Part shown: piece after piece, positions 1 to 7,800 of the stretch
Layout of the letters: the number at the start of each line of letters is the position of its first letter
Position numbering within the stretch: the stretch's first letter is position 1
Source: Phycisphaerae bacterium
GTDB taxonomy: Bacteria; Planctomycetota; Phycisphaerae; Sedimentisphaerales; Anaerobacaceae
Assembly: GCA_030667885.1 (NCBI GenBank)
Contig: DAOUVA010000146.1
Coordinates: forward strand, 1-9,018
DNA length: 9,018 nucleotides
Direction of reading: 5' to 3'
The notes under the pieces: model-generated
Seen by the model: the letters and a program-made list of their open reading frames with translations, nothing else
Database searches by the model: none
Told to the model about the DNA's origin: nothing
Made by a program: the position numbers and the translations under genes

Positions 1-1
1 A

Positions 2-580
2 AACAGGTATGTTAATGGAGAGATTAAGATCAAGCTGTTGAAGGAAGATGAGAGGCCTGTCATATCCTTAAGTCACACTCAGATAAAGAAATTGCTGTCA
101 ACTTCTAAACGCTATAAGACAATGTGGATGAGAATTCTGTTAGCTTTAGGCACAGGCCTTAGACTCCGTGATATTGAGATATGGAGGGTCTCGGATATTG
201 ACTTTGAAAACAGCTATGTAACTACAAGGAGCAAGAAGACCAGAAAGAGTATGGGCTCACGGCCTGTGCCGGTTCCGATTATGGCTGAGCTGAAGAAATA
301 TGTTTCAGGATTGGATGCTAAACAAGAAAAGATATTTAATGATAATTTCAGCCGGTACAGATGGACGCAGATACGTCGGAAACTTAAATTGGATGATTTC
401 AAATTTCATGATTTACGCAAGACCTTTGGTTCTGTACTTGCTCAGAACGGCGTGTCCACTGCTGTTACACAGAAGTTGTTGGAGCATTCTTCCCCTGACC
501 TAACAAATAAAGTCTATACAAATGTCGATCCTGTCCTACGGCATGCAGTAGATCAGATACCGGTTAGTGACTGGCTATAA
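2..580 (+). CDS. Tyrosine recombinase/integrase, C-terminal catalytic domain (5' end outside window)
   Basis: The frame is open to the window edge, so the TTG at 38 is probably internal and the N-terminal DNA-binding domain lies upstream. What is visible is a complete tyrosine recombinase catalytic domain. The first catalytic Arg is in the TGLR motif (codon 161-163), a beta-hairpin Lys lies near 236, the HxxR box reads HDLR (His 407, Arg 416), the second His is in LLEHSS (485), and the nucleophilic Tyr is in VYTNV (515). The protein ends about 20 residues after the Tyr, which is normal for the family, so nothing suggests inactivation within the window. The family cuts and rejoins DNA for site-specific integration, excision or dimer resolution. 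Base composition is more AT-rich than the redox operon. No attachment site or tRNA was recognised nearby. The subtype (phage/island integrase versus Xer-like) cannot be decided from this part alone. Confidence 0.9.
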   Translation, partial: NRYVNGEIKIKLLKEDERPVISLSHTQIKKLLSTSKRYKTMWMRILLALGTGLRLRDIEIWRVSDIDFENSYVTTRSKKTRKSMGSRPVPVPIMAELKKYVSGLDAKQEKIFNDNFSRYRWTQIRRKLKLDDFKFHDLRKTFGSVLAQNGVSTAVTQKLLEHSSPDLTNKVYTNVDPVLRHAVDQIPVSDWL

Positions 581-842
581 ACTCACTCCACTCGTGCTCC
601 AGACGCTCCAAGTTTGCACCAATACGGAACAAGACTAACGGACCATGAATCGGTCGCCCCAGATCACTGATGAGCTGACAATAATTCTTTTGGTTATTGC
701 TATCAACGAAGATGCGTTTTAACATCTGATGAACCTTCGTGAAACTTGACAAATCTTCATAAATACAAATATAATGGCTGAATATAGAGAGAACTAAGAA
801 AAATCCTTACTTTTTAATTCTACTTAACATTTGAGGATACTG
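581..842 (+). other. Gene-free leader between integrase and histidine kinase
   Basis: No convincing gene is seen in this stretch of about 260 bases. A minus-strand open frame of about 60 codons runs from 752 into the integrase 3' end. It has no recognisable motif and overlaps the integrase antisense, so it is not called. The stretch is AT-rich towards its 3' end and contains the sigma-70 promoter at 746-775 plus the kinase ribosome-binding site (GAGG at 833-836). No strong rho-independent terminator with a T-run was found after the integrase. Confidence 0.6.
746..775 (+). promoter_or_regulatory. Sigma-70 type promoter for the kinase/regulator genes
   Basis: TTGACA at 746-751 and TATAAT at 770-775 both match the vegetative consensus hexamers perfectly, separated by 18 nt (within the normal 16-18). 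Transcription would start near 782, leaving a leader of about 60 nt before the kinase start at 843. This predicts constitutive expression of the two-component pair, independent of sigma-54. No operator overlapping the hexamers was recognised. Confidence 0.75.
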
Positions 843-1982
843 ATGGTAGATGAGCAGTTGTCATACTCTGCAAAGGCGGCTTTGACCGAGCGAGTCAAGG
901 AGCTGACGTGTCTTTACGGGATGGCTCAGATAGCCAGCCAGCCAGATATGTCGCTGGAAGAAATCATCCAGGGTATTGTTGAACTTCTTCCTCCTGCCTG
1001 GCAATACCCCGAAATCGCTTTTGCGAGAATAATTTTGGATAGAATATCCTACACGAACCAAGGCTTCCGTGAGTGTCGTCAGAAACAGACTGCTGAGATT
1101 ATTGTGGGTGGTATACCACGAGGTGTTGTTGATCTGGTTTATGTAGAGGAAAAGCCCGATCTTGATGAGGGTCCATTTCTCAAGGAAGAACGCAATCTAA
1201 TTAACGCCGTAGCCAGACAAGTTGCTTTAGTTATTGAACGGAAACAGGCAGAGAAAGAGAAACTGAAACTTCATAATCAGCTCCTTCATGCCGATCGGCT
1301 TGCGACAATCGGGATGCTTGCCGCGGGTGTAGCTCATGAACTAAATGAACCGCTGGGGAATATTCTCGGCTTTGCGCAGTTGGCAAAGAAGTGTCCGGGA
1401 CTTCCGGATTCAGCTGAGCATGACATTGGAAAAATCGAAACAGCTTCTTTGCACGCACGAGAGATTATCCAGAAGCTTCTGGTTTTTGCACGACAAGCTC
1501 CGCCCCACAAAACGCATGTCAATCTCAACCAGGTCGTTGAAGATGGACTTTATTTTTTCGAAGCTCGATGTACCAAGGAAGGTATAGAACTTATTCGTCA
1601 GCTTTCATCTGACCTGCCTGAAATTACAGCCGATCCGGGGCAACTGAACCAGCTTCTGGTTAATTTGGTTGTAAACGCCTTGCAATCAATGCCGGGAACA
1701 GGCAAGATTACAGTTAAGACGCGATTTTCTGATCATAATGTTTATCTGGTTGTAAAAGATACGGGCTTTGGTATGAGTAAAGAGGTTCTTGATAAAATTT
1801 TTGTCCCATTCTTCACGACAAAGGATGTCGGCCATGGAACGGGTTTGGGTTTGCCTGTTGTATATGGAATCGTTACGGCCCATGGCGGGACTATTGATGT
1901 TAAGAGCAAACCCGGACGTGGCACTCGGTTCGAAATTCAATTACCGGCGATAGAGTCGGAAGAGATGGAGAAAAATATTTAA
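843..1982 (+). CDS. Cytoplasmic sensor histidine kinase, GAF-like input domain (NtrB-type partner)
   Basis: This 379-aa protein should autophosphorylate on histidine and pass the phosphate to the regulator encoded one base downstream. The ATG at 843 is preferred because GAGG (833-836) sits 6 nt upstream. An in-frame TTG at 831 would overlap that site. No signal peptide or membrane segment is seen, so it is soluble. Residues about 15-135 look like a GAF-type sensory domain, followed by a short charged linker rich in Glu/Lys. HisKA follows with the phospho-accepting His165 in VAHELNEPLGN. HATPase_c contains the N box (Asn274/Asn278 region, NLVVNALQSM), G1 box DTGFGM (from 306), F box (PFFTTK) and G2 box GHGTGLGL (330-337), so all catalytic boxes are intact. 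The signal is unknown: the GAF-like domain could bind a small molecule or sense redox or nitrogen state, and I see no diagnostic ligand residues. It is probably transcribed from the promoter at 746-775. Confidence 0.93.
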   Translation: MVDEQLSYSAKAALTERVKELTCLYGMAQIASQPDMSLEEIIQGIVELLPPAWQYPEIAFARIILDRISYTNQGFRECRQKQTAEIIVGGIPRGVVDLVYVEEKPDLDEGPFLKEERNLINAVARQVALVIERKQAEKEKLKLHNQLLHADRLATIGMLAAGVAHELNEPLGNILGFAQLAKKCPGLPDSAEHDIGKIETASLHAREIIQKLLVFARQAPPHKTHVNLNQVVEDGLYFFEARCTKEGIELIRQLSSDLPEITADPGQLNQLLVNLVVNALQSMPGTGKITVKTRFSDHNVYLVVKDTGFGMSKEVLDKIFVPFFTTKDVGHGTGLGLPVVYGIVTAHGGTIDVKSKPGRGTRFEIQLPAIESEEMEKNI

Positions 1983-1983
1983 T

Positions 1984-3330
1984 ATGTCTGCCGGAAAAAA
2001 ACGTATTTTGATAGTTGATGATTCTACAAATACACTAGAAGTTCTAAAGCGAAATCTGACCGCGGCAGATTATCAGGTTTTTACGGCTCCCGGGGTATCC
2101 GAGGCGATTAAAATTCTTGAGCAGACGCCATTGGACCTGGTTATTACCGATCTTAAGATGCCTAACATCAGCGGTATGGACCTGGTTCGGCACATTCGAG
2201 AAAACTACGAAGATACCGAAGTTATGATGATTACCGGATATCCGTCGATTGAGGGAGCGGTTGAGGCCGTCAAAACCGGAGCAGAAGAATTTTTAGCAAA
2301 ACCCTTCACTGACACGGAGCTTTTGTCAGCTGTTCATCGTGTACTGAATAAAGCAATGCTGCGCAGGTCCGGACTCGCTAAAACGGAAAAAACAGTTCCC
2401 AAACATAAAGGTCTTATCGGCAGTTCCGAAGGGATGCGCAAGGTATTCATAGCCATAGGTAAAGCATCGTCCACTTCGGCTACTGTGCTGATCACCGGGG
2501 AAAGCGGTACAGGCAAAGAGCTTGCCGCCAGAGCTATTCACTACAGCAGCGCCCGATCCGCGGCACCTTTTGTCCCGGTCAATTGTGGAGGTATTCCGGA
2601 AGGGCTGCTTGAAAGCGAATTGTTTGGGCATGTAAAAGGTGCGTTTACAGGGGCTATAGATTCCCGGGTGGGATTCTTTCATGCTGCGGATGGCGGCACA
2701 ATTTTTCTCGATGAAATCAGCGATATGAGTCTGGCGATGCAGGTCAAATTGCTCCGCGTACTCCAGGATAAAAAAGTTTGTATGGTCGGCTCTAACAAAA
2801 CGCGAAAAGTAGACGTGAGAATCTTGGCTGCAACTAACAAGGATTTGCAAGGCTTAGTAAAGAAGGGGCTTTTCCGTGAAGATTTATTTTATCGCCTTAA
2901 CGTCATTACGATTATTATTCTGCCTCTGAGAGAAAGGGGAGACGATATTTTATTACTGGCTCATCATTTTCTAACTCAGTTTGCAGCCGAATCAGGTAAG
3001 GCAATGCCCAGATTTTCCGATGAAGCCTTGCAAAGTCTTCGATCTTATAATTGGCCGGGAAATGTAAGAGAATTAGAGAACGTTATCCAGCGCCTTGTTG
3101 TAATGACCGATGGGGATCTTATAGATGTCCGGGATCTGCCGTCTCTAATGCGTTTTTCAGCTCTTCGGAACACGGGATTCACCAGAACTCTCGCCGAAGT
3201 GGAAAACGAATACATCAGCAATGTTTTGGCAAGCGTGGACGGCAATAAAACCAGGGCTGCAGAAATACTCGGCATCGACCGCAAGACCCTGCGTGAAAAG
3301 CTCAAAAGGGCCGAGCAGTCTCCATCCTGA
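1984..3330 (+). CDS. NtrC-family sigma-54-dependent response regulator
   Basis: This 448-aa protein has the canonical three-domain NtrC layout. The receiver spans residues 5-120: acidic pocket Asp12/Asp13, phospho-acceptor Asp56 (ITDLKMP), switch Thr84, and Lys106 in AKPF. The central AAA+ sigma-54 interaction domain (about 145-370) has Walker A GESGTGKE (172-179), the sigma-54-contacting loop GAFTGA (219-224) and Walker B with Asp243-Glu244. A Fis-type helix-turn-helix follows at the C-terminus (about 420-441, TRAAEILGIDRKTLREKL). All residues needed for ATP-driven opening of sigma-54 promoter complexes are present. The ATG begins one base after the kinase stop, so translation is probably coupled. 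GGAG at 1967-1970 is 13 nt away, somewhat far. A -24/-12 promoter lies about 210 bp downstream in front of the redox operon and is the obvious target. Function is secure at family level; the regulon is inferred from position. Confidence 0.95.
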   Translation: MSAGKKRILIVDDSTNTLEVLKRNLTAADYQVFTAPGVSEAIKILEQTPLDLVITDLKMPNISGMDLVRHIRENYEDTEVMMITGYPSIEGAVEAVKTGAEEFLAKPFTDTELLSAVHRVLNKAMLRRSGLAKTEKTVPKHKGLIGSSEGMRKVFIAIGKASSTSATVLITGESGTGKELAARAIHYSSARSAAPFVPVNCGGIPEGLLESELFGHVKGAFTGAIDSRVGFFHAADGGTIFLDEISDMSLAMQVKLLRVLQDKKVCMVGSNKTRKVDVRILAATNKDLQGLVKKGLFREDLFYRLNVITIIILPLRERGDDILLLAHHFLTQFAAESGKAMPRFSDEALQSLRSYNWPGNVRELENVIQRLVVMTDGDLIDVRDLPSLMRFSALRNTGFTRTLAEVENEYISNVLASVDGNKTRAAEILGIDRKTLREKLKRAEQSPS

Positions 3331-3376
3331 ATTCTCGCTACTGGGTAATTTCTCCTCGGTGGCTCAAATCTCCCCG

Positions 3377-3399
3377 CCTGTATACTGCTTATCAACAGG
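3377..3399. promoter_or_regulatory. Possible upstream activator dyad (CCTGT-N13-ACAGG)
   Basis: Five-base inverted arms at 3377-3381 and 3395-3399 are spaced 18 bp start to start, about 170-190 bp upstream of the predicted sigma-54 transcription start. That spacing and distance suit an NtrC-type enhancer bound by a Fis-type HTH dimer. The arms are short and such a dyad is expected by chance in a few hundred bases, so this is only a candidate. Confidence 0.2.
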
Positions 3400-3510
3400 T
3401 ATGTTGGCATCATAAACCCGCCCGCATCAAAAGAATTATTTCGTTAAATATCTTTATTCTATTCAATTAGCGGCGGAATTCTTTCATTGCTTCGGTTTCA
3501 AGCCAGACCG

Positions 3511-3521
3511 TAATGTCATTA
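3511..3521. promoter_or_regulatory. Short palindrome TAATGTCATTA upstream of the sigma-54 promoter
   Basis: A perfect 5+1+5 palindrome lies about 20 bp upstream of the -24 element, around -57 to -47 from the predicted start. It could be a regulator or DNA-bending protein site. This is close for an NtrC-type enhancer, and the palindrome is short enough to be chance. Confidence 0.2.
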
Positions 3522-3541
3522 TGTCTCCAGTATTCTACATG

Positions 3542-3557
3542 TGGTATAGATTTTGCT
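3542..3557 (+). promoter_or_regulatory. Sigma-54 (RpoN) -24/-12 promoter of the redox operon
   Basis: The sequence TGGTAT-AGATT-TTGCT matches the sigma-54 consensus TGGCAC-N5-TTGCW. Both invariant dinucleotides are present: GG at 3543-3544 and GC at 3555-3556, exactly 12 bp apart start to start. The mismatches are C to T and C to T in the -24 block. Transcription would begin near 3568, giving a leader of about 42 nt to the ATG at 3610 and leaving its ribosome-binding site (3597-3602) on the mRNA. It lies directly after a gene for a GAFTGA-containing sigma-54 activator, which strongly supports the call. Confidence 0.75.
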
Positions 3558-3609
3558 TCATCTTAAGCTATCACAAAAATGCAGAGTAACACAGATTAAG
3601 GAATCAGAT

Positions 3610-3900
3610 ATGCCGGAAAATATGAGATACTTTGGACTATGTATGAGTTGCAGGAATGCTTCGTCCTGTACATTTCCTCGAGACCCTGCAAAACCAGCCT
3701 TTTATTGCGAAGAGTTCGAGGTTGAAACCACAGTTTCTATTATTTCTCCCGAAAAAGAGCAACCGTTAGCGAGAGGCCCTGCTGCCATCGATAAAGATTC
3801 AACCAGATTTGTTGGCCTGTGCAGCGATTGTGAGGGCTGCCAAACCTGCAACTTTCCAAAGCCCGAAGGCGGTGTTTGGCGTTGTGAGGAGTACCGATAA
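3610..3900 (+). CDS. Small protein with two tandem four-cysteine modules, first gene of the redox operon
   Basis: This 96-aa soluble protein is made of two copies of one motif, roughly GLC-x2-C-x5-C-x-FP-x(8-12)-C-E-E-[F/Y]. Module 1 uses Cys11, Cys14, Cys20 and Cys33. Module 2 uses Cys71, Cys74, Cys80 and Cys92, with one additional Cys77. A linker of about 30 residues without cysteine joins them. Four cysteines in CxxC pairs suggest a zinc-ribbon or rubredoxin-like metal site in each module, but I cannot tell Zn from Fe. The ATG at 3610 is preferred because TAAGGA (3597-3602) lies 7 nt upstream and the start falls after the predicted sigma-54 transcript start. A longer frame back to 3553 would begin inside the promoter. 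The stop is one base before the NuoE-like gene, so it is co-translated with the Fe-S subunits and may assist their assembly or carry electrons. No biochemical function is known to me. Confidence 0.8.
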   Translation: MPENMRYFGLCMSCRNASSCTFPRDPAKPAFYCEEFEVETTVSIISPEKEQPLARGPAAIDKDSTRFVGLCSDCEGCQTCNFPKPEGGVWRCEEYR

Positions 3901-3901
3901 G

Positions 3902-4795
3902 ATGATACGAGATACTGCGGCACTACCGAATGAAGAGGATGTCTGTTTACAAGAAAGCGTTGATTCGAAAGCTATCCTGCGAATTATAGAAAGCCATAAT
4001 GGTGAATTGGGTGGACTCATTGCGATTCTCGAAGAAATCCAGGCTGAATATGGCTATCTTCCTGAAAAGTCGCTTCGAATAGTGAGCGACAAAACAGGCT
4101 GCTCTATGGTCGATGTATATGGTGTTGCAACATTCTATCGTTCGTTCAGTTTGAAACCTCGAGGAAAACATCTTATCCTTGTGTGTCTTGGTACAGCCTG
4201 CCATGTTCGAGGTGCGCCGCGGGTTATCGAAGAGTTTGAGCGGCAATTGGGAATCAAGGCTGGTCAGACGACTGAGGATAAGGAATTTACTCTGGACACA
4301 GTGAACTGCCTGGGAGCCTGCGCTCTTGGGCCAGTTGTTGTTATCGACGGTCACTACTTCTCGAAAGTCAGAAAATCAAGAGTTAGTCAATTATTAGAAG
4401 GTGCTCAAAACGGATTTGGCAAACTCCAGATAGAAAAAGACAAACGAATCTTCCCTCTTCATGTGAGTTGTCCCCATTGTAATCGTAGCCTGAACGACGA
4501 GACTTTTACTATTGACGGCCAACCATCTATTAGGGTGACCATATCCTCTGACCACAAGCAGGGTTGGCTCAGACTTTCCTGCCTGTACGGCAGTTATAAT
4601 TTTGCTTCGGAGTTCGACGTATCCACAGAGACGGCAGTGAGCTTTCTTTGCCCGCATTGCGGTGTGGAATTTACCAGCACCTTGGATTGCTCGGTGTGCG
4701 CTGCGCCAATGGTGCCAATGCTCGTAGATGGCGGTGGTATAGTGCAGATATGTTCCCGTCGCGGTTGTAAGAACCATATGTTGGATTTGATTTAA
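3902..4795 (+). CDS. NuoE/HydC-like [2Fe-2S] subunit with cysteine-rich C-terminal extension
   Basis: This 297-aa protein is the 24-kDa-type thioredoxin-fold partner of NuoF-like flavoproteins. In HydABC and complex I this subunit binds one [2Fe-2S] cluster next to the FMN. Residues about 22-165 are the NuoE core with the ligand pattern C-x4-C (Cys95, Cys100 in CLGTAC) and C-x3-C (Cys136, Cys140 in CLGAC). The family is normally about 150-175 aa. Here about 130 further residues follow, carrying CPHC (190/193), Cys227, CPHC (250/253), CSVC (263/266) and CSRRGC (284/289), which looks like two or more zinc-ribbon-type metal sites. The ATG at 3902 is chosen because GAGGAG (3886-3891) is 10 nt upstream and it lies one base after the previous stop. 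An upstream in-frame ATG at 3809 would overlap the preceding gene extensively. It should pair with the NuoF-like half of the next gene product. Confidence 0.9.
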   Translation: MIRDTAALPNEEDVCLQESVDSKAILRIIESHNGELGGLIAILEEIQAEYGYLPEKSLRIVSDKTGCSMVDVYGVATFYRSFSLKPRGKHLILVCLGTACHVRGAPRVIEEFERQLGIKAGQTTEDKEFTLDTVNCLGACALGPVVVIDGHYFSKVRKSRVSQLLEGAQNGFGKLQIEKDKRIFPLHVSCPHCNRSLNDETFTIDGQPSIRVTISSDHKQGWLRLSCLYGSYNFASEFDVSTETAVSFLCPHCGVEFTSTLDCSVCAAPMVPMLVDGGGIVQICSRRGCKNHMLDLI

Positions 4796-4871
4796 CTAAA
4801 ATAGTGCCATGTAAAGCCGGTTGCTTAACACCTGCTGACGTGGGTAAAAGTGCATTATTGCTTTTGGAGCG
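4796..4871 (+). other. Intercistronic gap before the fusion gene
   Basis: These 76 bases are the only sizeable gap inside the operon. A weak AT-rich stem (AAAAG at 4846-4850, CTTTT at 4861-4865) precedes the start region. No promoter or terminator was recognised, so the flanking genes are taken as one transcript. Confidence 0.5.
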
Positions 4872-7800
4872 ATGCTTCCAAGGGGCGACAAAGTGTTAAT
4901 ATTATCTTCTATAAATGAGCTAAAAGAATTACGAAGAGTGCTTTTCGATGCAAGGGAAGAAAACAAACCGCGCATAGTTATATGCGCAGGAACAGCCTGC
5001 CAGGCGAGCGGCTCAAACGATATTATTCGGGTCTCAAAAAGATGCATTATTGAAAAACGCCTGGTTGGTAAAATGTCCCTTCGTATTACCGGATGCCATG
5101 GTTTTTGTGAGATGGGGCCTTTCATTCTCACTGAACCACAGCAGGCATTTTATACACAGGTAAAGCTTGACGATGTTCCGAGGATTATTGAAGCGTTACT
5201 TTCGGATAAATATGTCGAAGACCTGTTGTATCAAGACCCACATACGGGGGAAAGGTACTACAATCGGGATGATATACCTTTCTTCAAGAATCAACATCGT
5301 AGCATCTTGGGTATGAATCAGAAGATAGATCCGATTCGGATATATGACTACATTGCTCAGAAGGGTTATATCGCTCTGGAGAAGGTATTGTCGAAACAAA
5401 ACACTGAGTGGGTAGTGCAGCAGGTCAAACGTTCTGGATTACGCGGCCGCGGCGGGGGCGGCTTTCCCACAGGTTTGAAATGGGAGCTGCTGGCAAAACA
5501 CCCGAGCAACCGCGGCAAATTCCTTGTGTGCAATGCTGATGAGGGCGATCCCGGCGCTTATATGGACCGCAGTGTGCTCGAAGGAAATCCACACAGCATT
5601 ATCGAAGGGATGGTAATCGGTGCCTATGGGACTGGTGCTACAGAAGGTATAGTCTATGTACGCAATGAATACCCGGTTGCTGTCAAGCATTTGAATATCG
5701 CGCTGAATCAAGCGCGGCAGCTCGGCCTTTTGGGTGAGAATATTCTCGGGACCGGTTTTTCATTTGATATCAAACTGGTCAAGGGGGCCGGGGCGTTTGT
5801 GTGCGGTGAGGAGACAGCGCTGATACGCTCTATTGAAGGAAAGATGGGTGAGCCGCGCCAGCGGCCGCCGTTCCCAATACAGAAAGGTATTGACGGCAAA
5901 CCTACAGCAATTAACAACGTTGAGACGTGGGCGAACGTCCCGCTTATCTTCAAACTCGGAGCCAGGAAGTTTGCGAATATAGGTACTGAGGGTAATAGCG
6001 GTACGAAGATATTCAGTCTGGTTGGCAAAATCAAGAATACCGGCCTTGTTGAAGTACCAATGGGAATTACTATTAAGGAAATTGTCTATGATATCGGCGG
6101 CGGCTCGCCGGGCAAATCTAAGATAAAAGCGGTCCAGACGGGTGGACCCTCTGGAGGCTGTATTCCCGCCGACAAGTTCGATTTATCCGTTGATTACGAA
6201 ACCTTGGCCGATGCCGGCTCGATTATGGGTTCGGGCGGCATGATTGTTATGGATGAAAATACATGCATGGTAGATGTCGCCAAGTATTTTATGAATTTTC
6301 TGAAGGACGAATCATGCGGCAAGTGTTTCACCTGCCGAAAAGGCACGCAACGAATGTATGAGATTCTCGATGATATCTCAAAAGGCAAGGGGACACTTGA
6401 ACACTTAGGCCTTCTAAAAGAATTAGCGGAGGTGGTGAAGGATACGACGATGTGCGGCCTGGGGCAGACGGCCTCGAATCCTGTTCTGAGTACCCTGCGT
6501 TACTTCCGCGATGAATATCTTCGGCATGTGGTTGATAAAAAGTGTAATGCTTTCGTGTGCAGAGATATAGTGGGTGCGCCCTGCCAGGCTGCTTGCCCTT
6601 TGGACACCGAGGTTTGGCGTTATGTTGCTCTAATTGAAAAGGGTAAATACGAAGAAGCCTACAAAATAATTCGGGATTCCAATCCCTTCCCATCGGTTTG
6701 CGCTCGGGTTTGCGGTCGAAAGTGTGAAAACAGGTGTAATATTGCAACGAGCGGTGGGCAGGCCATAGCTATCCGGTCAATGAAGAGATTTATTACAGAC
6801 CGTATTGATCCATCGGTTTATAAACCTGTAAGAATCGCCCGACGGGACAAGGAGATTCACAGAATAGCGGTCGTTGGTGCGGGTCCTGCGGGCCTTTCGG
6901 CCGCCCATTATCTGTCTCTTCTTGGTTACAAAGTGACGGTCGTCGATGCAGGGGAAGAGCCGGGTGGAATGCTCATTAGTTGTATACCGGCTTATCGCCT
7001 ACCTCTGGATGTGATACGCAAGGAAATAAAAACACTCCTTGATGAAAATATCACCCTAAGGTGCGGGACCGCCCTCGGCCGGGACATAACCATCGACGAG
7101 TTATTCAGGGACGGCTTCGAGGCTGTTTTCCTGGCAATAGGGGCGGACAAAAGCTGGAGATTAGGGCTTGAAGCTGAAGATACCATCGGGATTTACGCCT
7201 CGATGCAGTTTCTCAAGGCCTTTAATCTGAAGGGTGAGGAAATGGCAAAAGGGCACGTGGGTATCGTTGGCGGTGGTAATTCCGCCGTGGACGCTGCAAG
7301 AGTGGCTATTCGTCAGAAAGAAGTCAAAAGTGTAACGTTGCTTTATCGGCGCACCGCCCAGGAGATGCCCGCTTATGCCGAAGAGGTCGAAGCGGCTCTG
7401 GAAGAGGGTATAAGGCTCGAAACGCTGGTCTCACCGACAAGTATACGTTACATAAGGGCTGCTGAAGCAGAGGGAGTGAGAGTAGAAACATTTGTCGAGC
7501 CAATAAAAATAGATGCGAGAAATGGACGCCTGGCCGATATCCAGTGTATAAGAAACAAACTCGGTGATATCGATTCGAGCGGCCGACGCAAACCTGTCCC
7601 CATACCCGGTACGGAGTTTACTATTGCCTTGGACACATTAATAGTAGCTATCGGCGAACGTCCGGACAGTGATTGCCTTGCTTCTATGGGCCTGGAGCTT
7701 GATAAAGGCGGCAGATTGGGGGTTGATGCGAAAACTCTTCAAACTAATCGTAAAGGGGTGTTTGCCGGGGGCGACCTGGTGACGGGGCCAAATACTGTTG

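Larger units (their letters stand above)
3331..3609 (+). other. Gene-free control region between regulator and redox operon
   Basis: These 279 bases are AT-rich and have no supported coding sequence. An open frame reaching back to a TTG at 3553 lies inside the predicted promoter and is explained by the gene starting at 3610. The region holds the sigma-54 promoter at 3542-3557, an 11-bp palindrome at 3511-3521, a spaced inverted repeat (CCTGT at 3377-3381, ACAGG at 3395-3399), and the ribosome-binding site TAAGGA at 3597-3602. No clear rho-independent terminator follows the regulator gene, so read-through from the two-component unit into the operon is possible. Confidence 0.6.

Noticed and set aside
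706..740. Inverted repeat ACGAAG/CTTCGT with a nested AGATG/CATCT stem just before the -35 hexamer
   Set aside because: Six-base arms separated by 23 nt are expected by chance in a region this size. There is no T-run for a terminator and no known operator match.
564..752. Minus-strand open frame of 62 codons behind the integrase
   Set aside because: It overlaps the integrase 3' end antisense, has no recognisable motif, and its upstream side overlaps the sigma-70 promoter region.
2326..2850. Long minus-strand open frame inside the regulator gene
   Set aside because: It is an antisense shadow of the AAA+ domain, which shows complete Walker and GAFTGA motifs on the + strand.
2..3405. Shared 12-mer AACAGGTATGTT at 2-13 and 3394-3405, considered as possible attachment repeats
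   Set aside because: A 12-base repeat is expected by chance a few times in 9 kb, and the flanks do not extend the match.
3553..3609. Longer N-terminus of the small cysteine protein from TTG 3553
   Set aside because: The start lies inside the -12 element of the predicted sigma-54 promoter and upstream of the expected transcript start. ATG 3610 has a strong ribosome-binding site.
3809..3901. Upstream extension of the NuoE-like gene from ATG 3809
   Set aside because: It would overlap the preceding conserved cysteine module in another frame. ATG 3902 follows the previous stop and has GAGGAG upstream.
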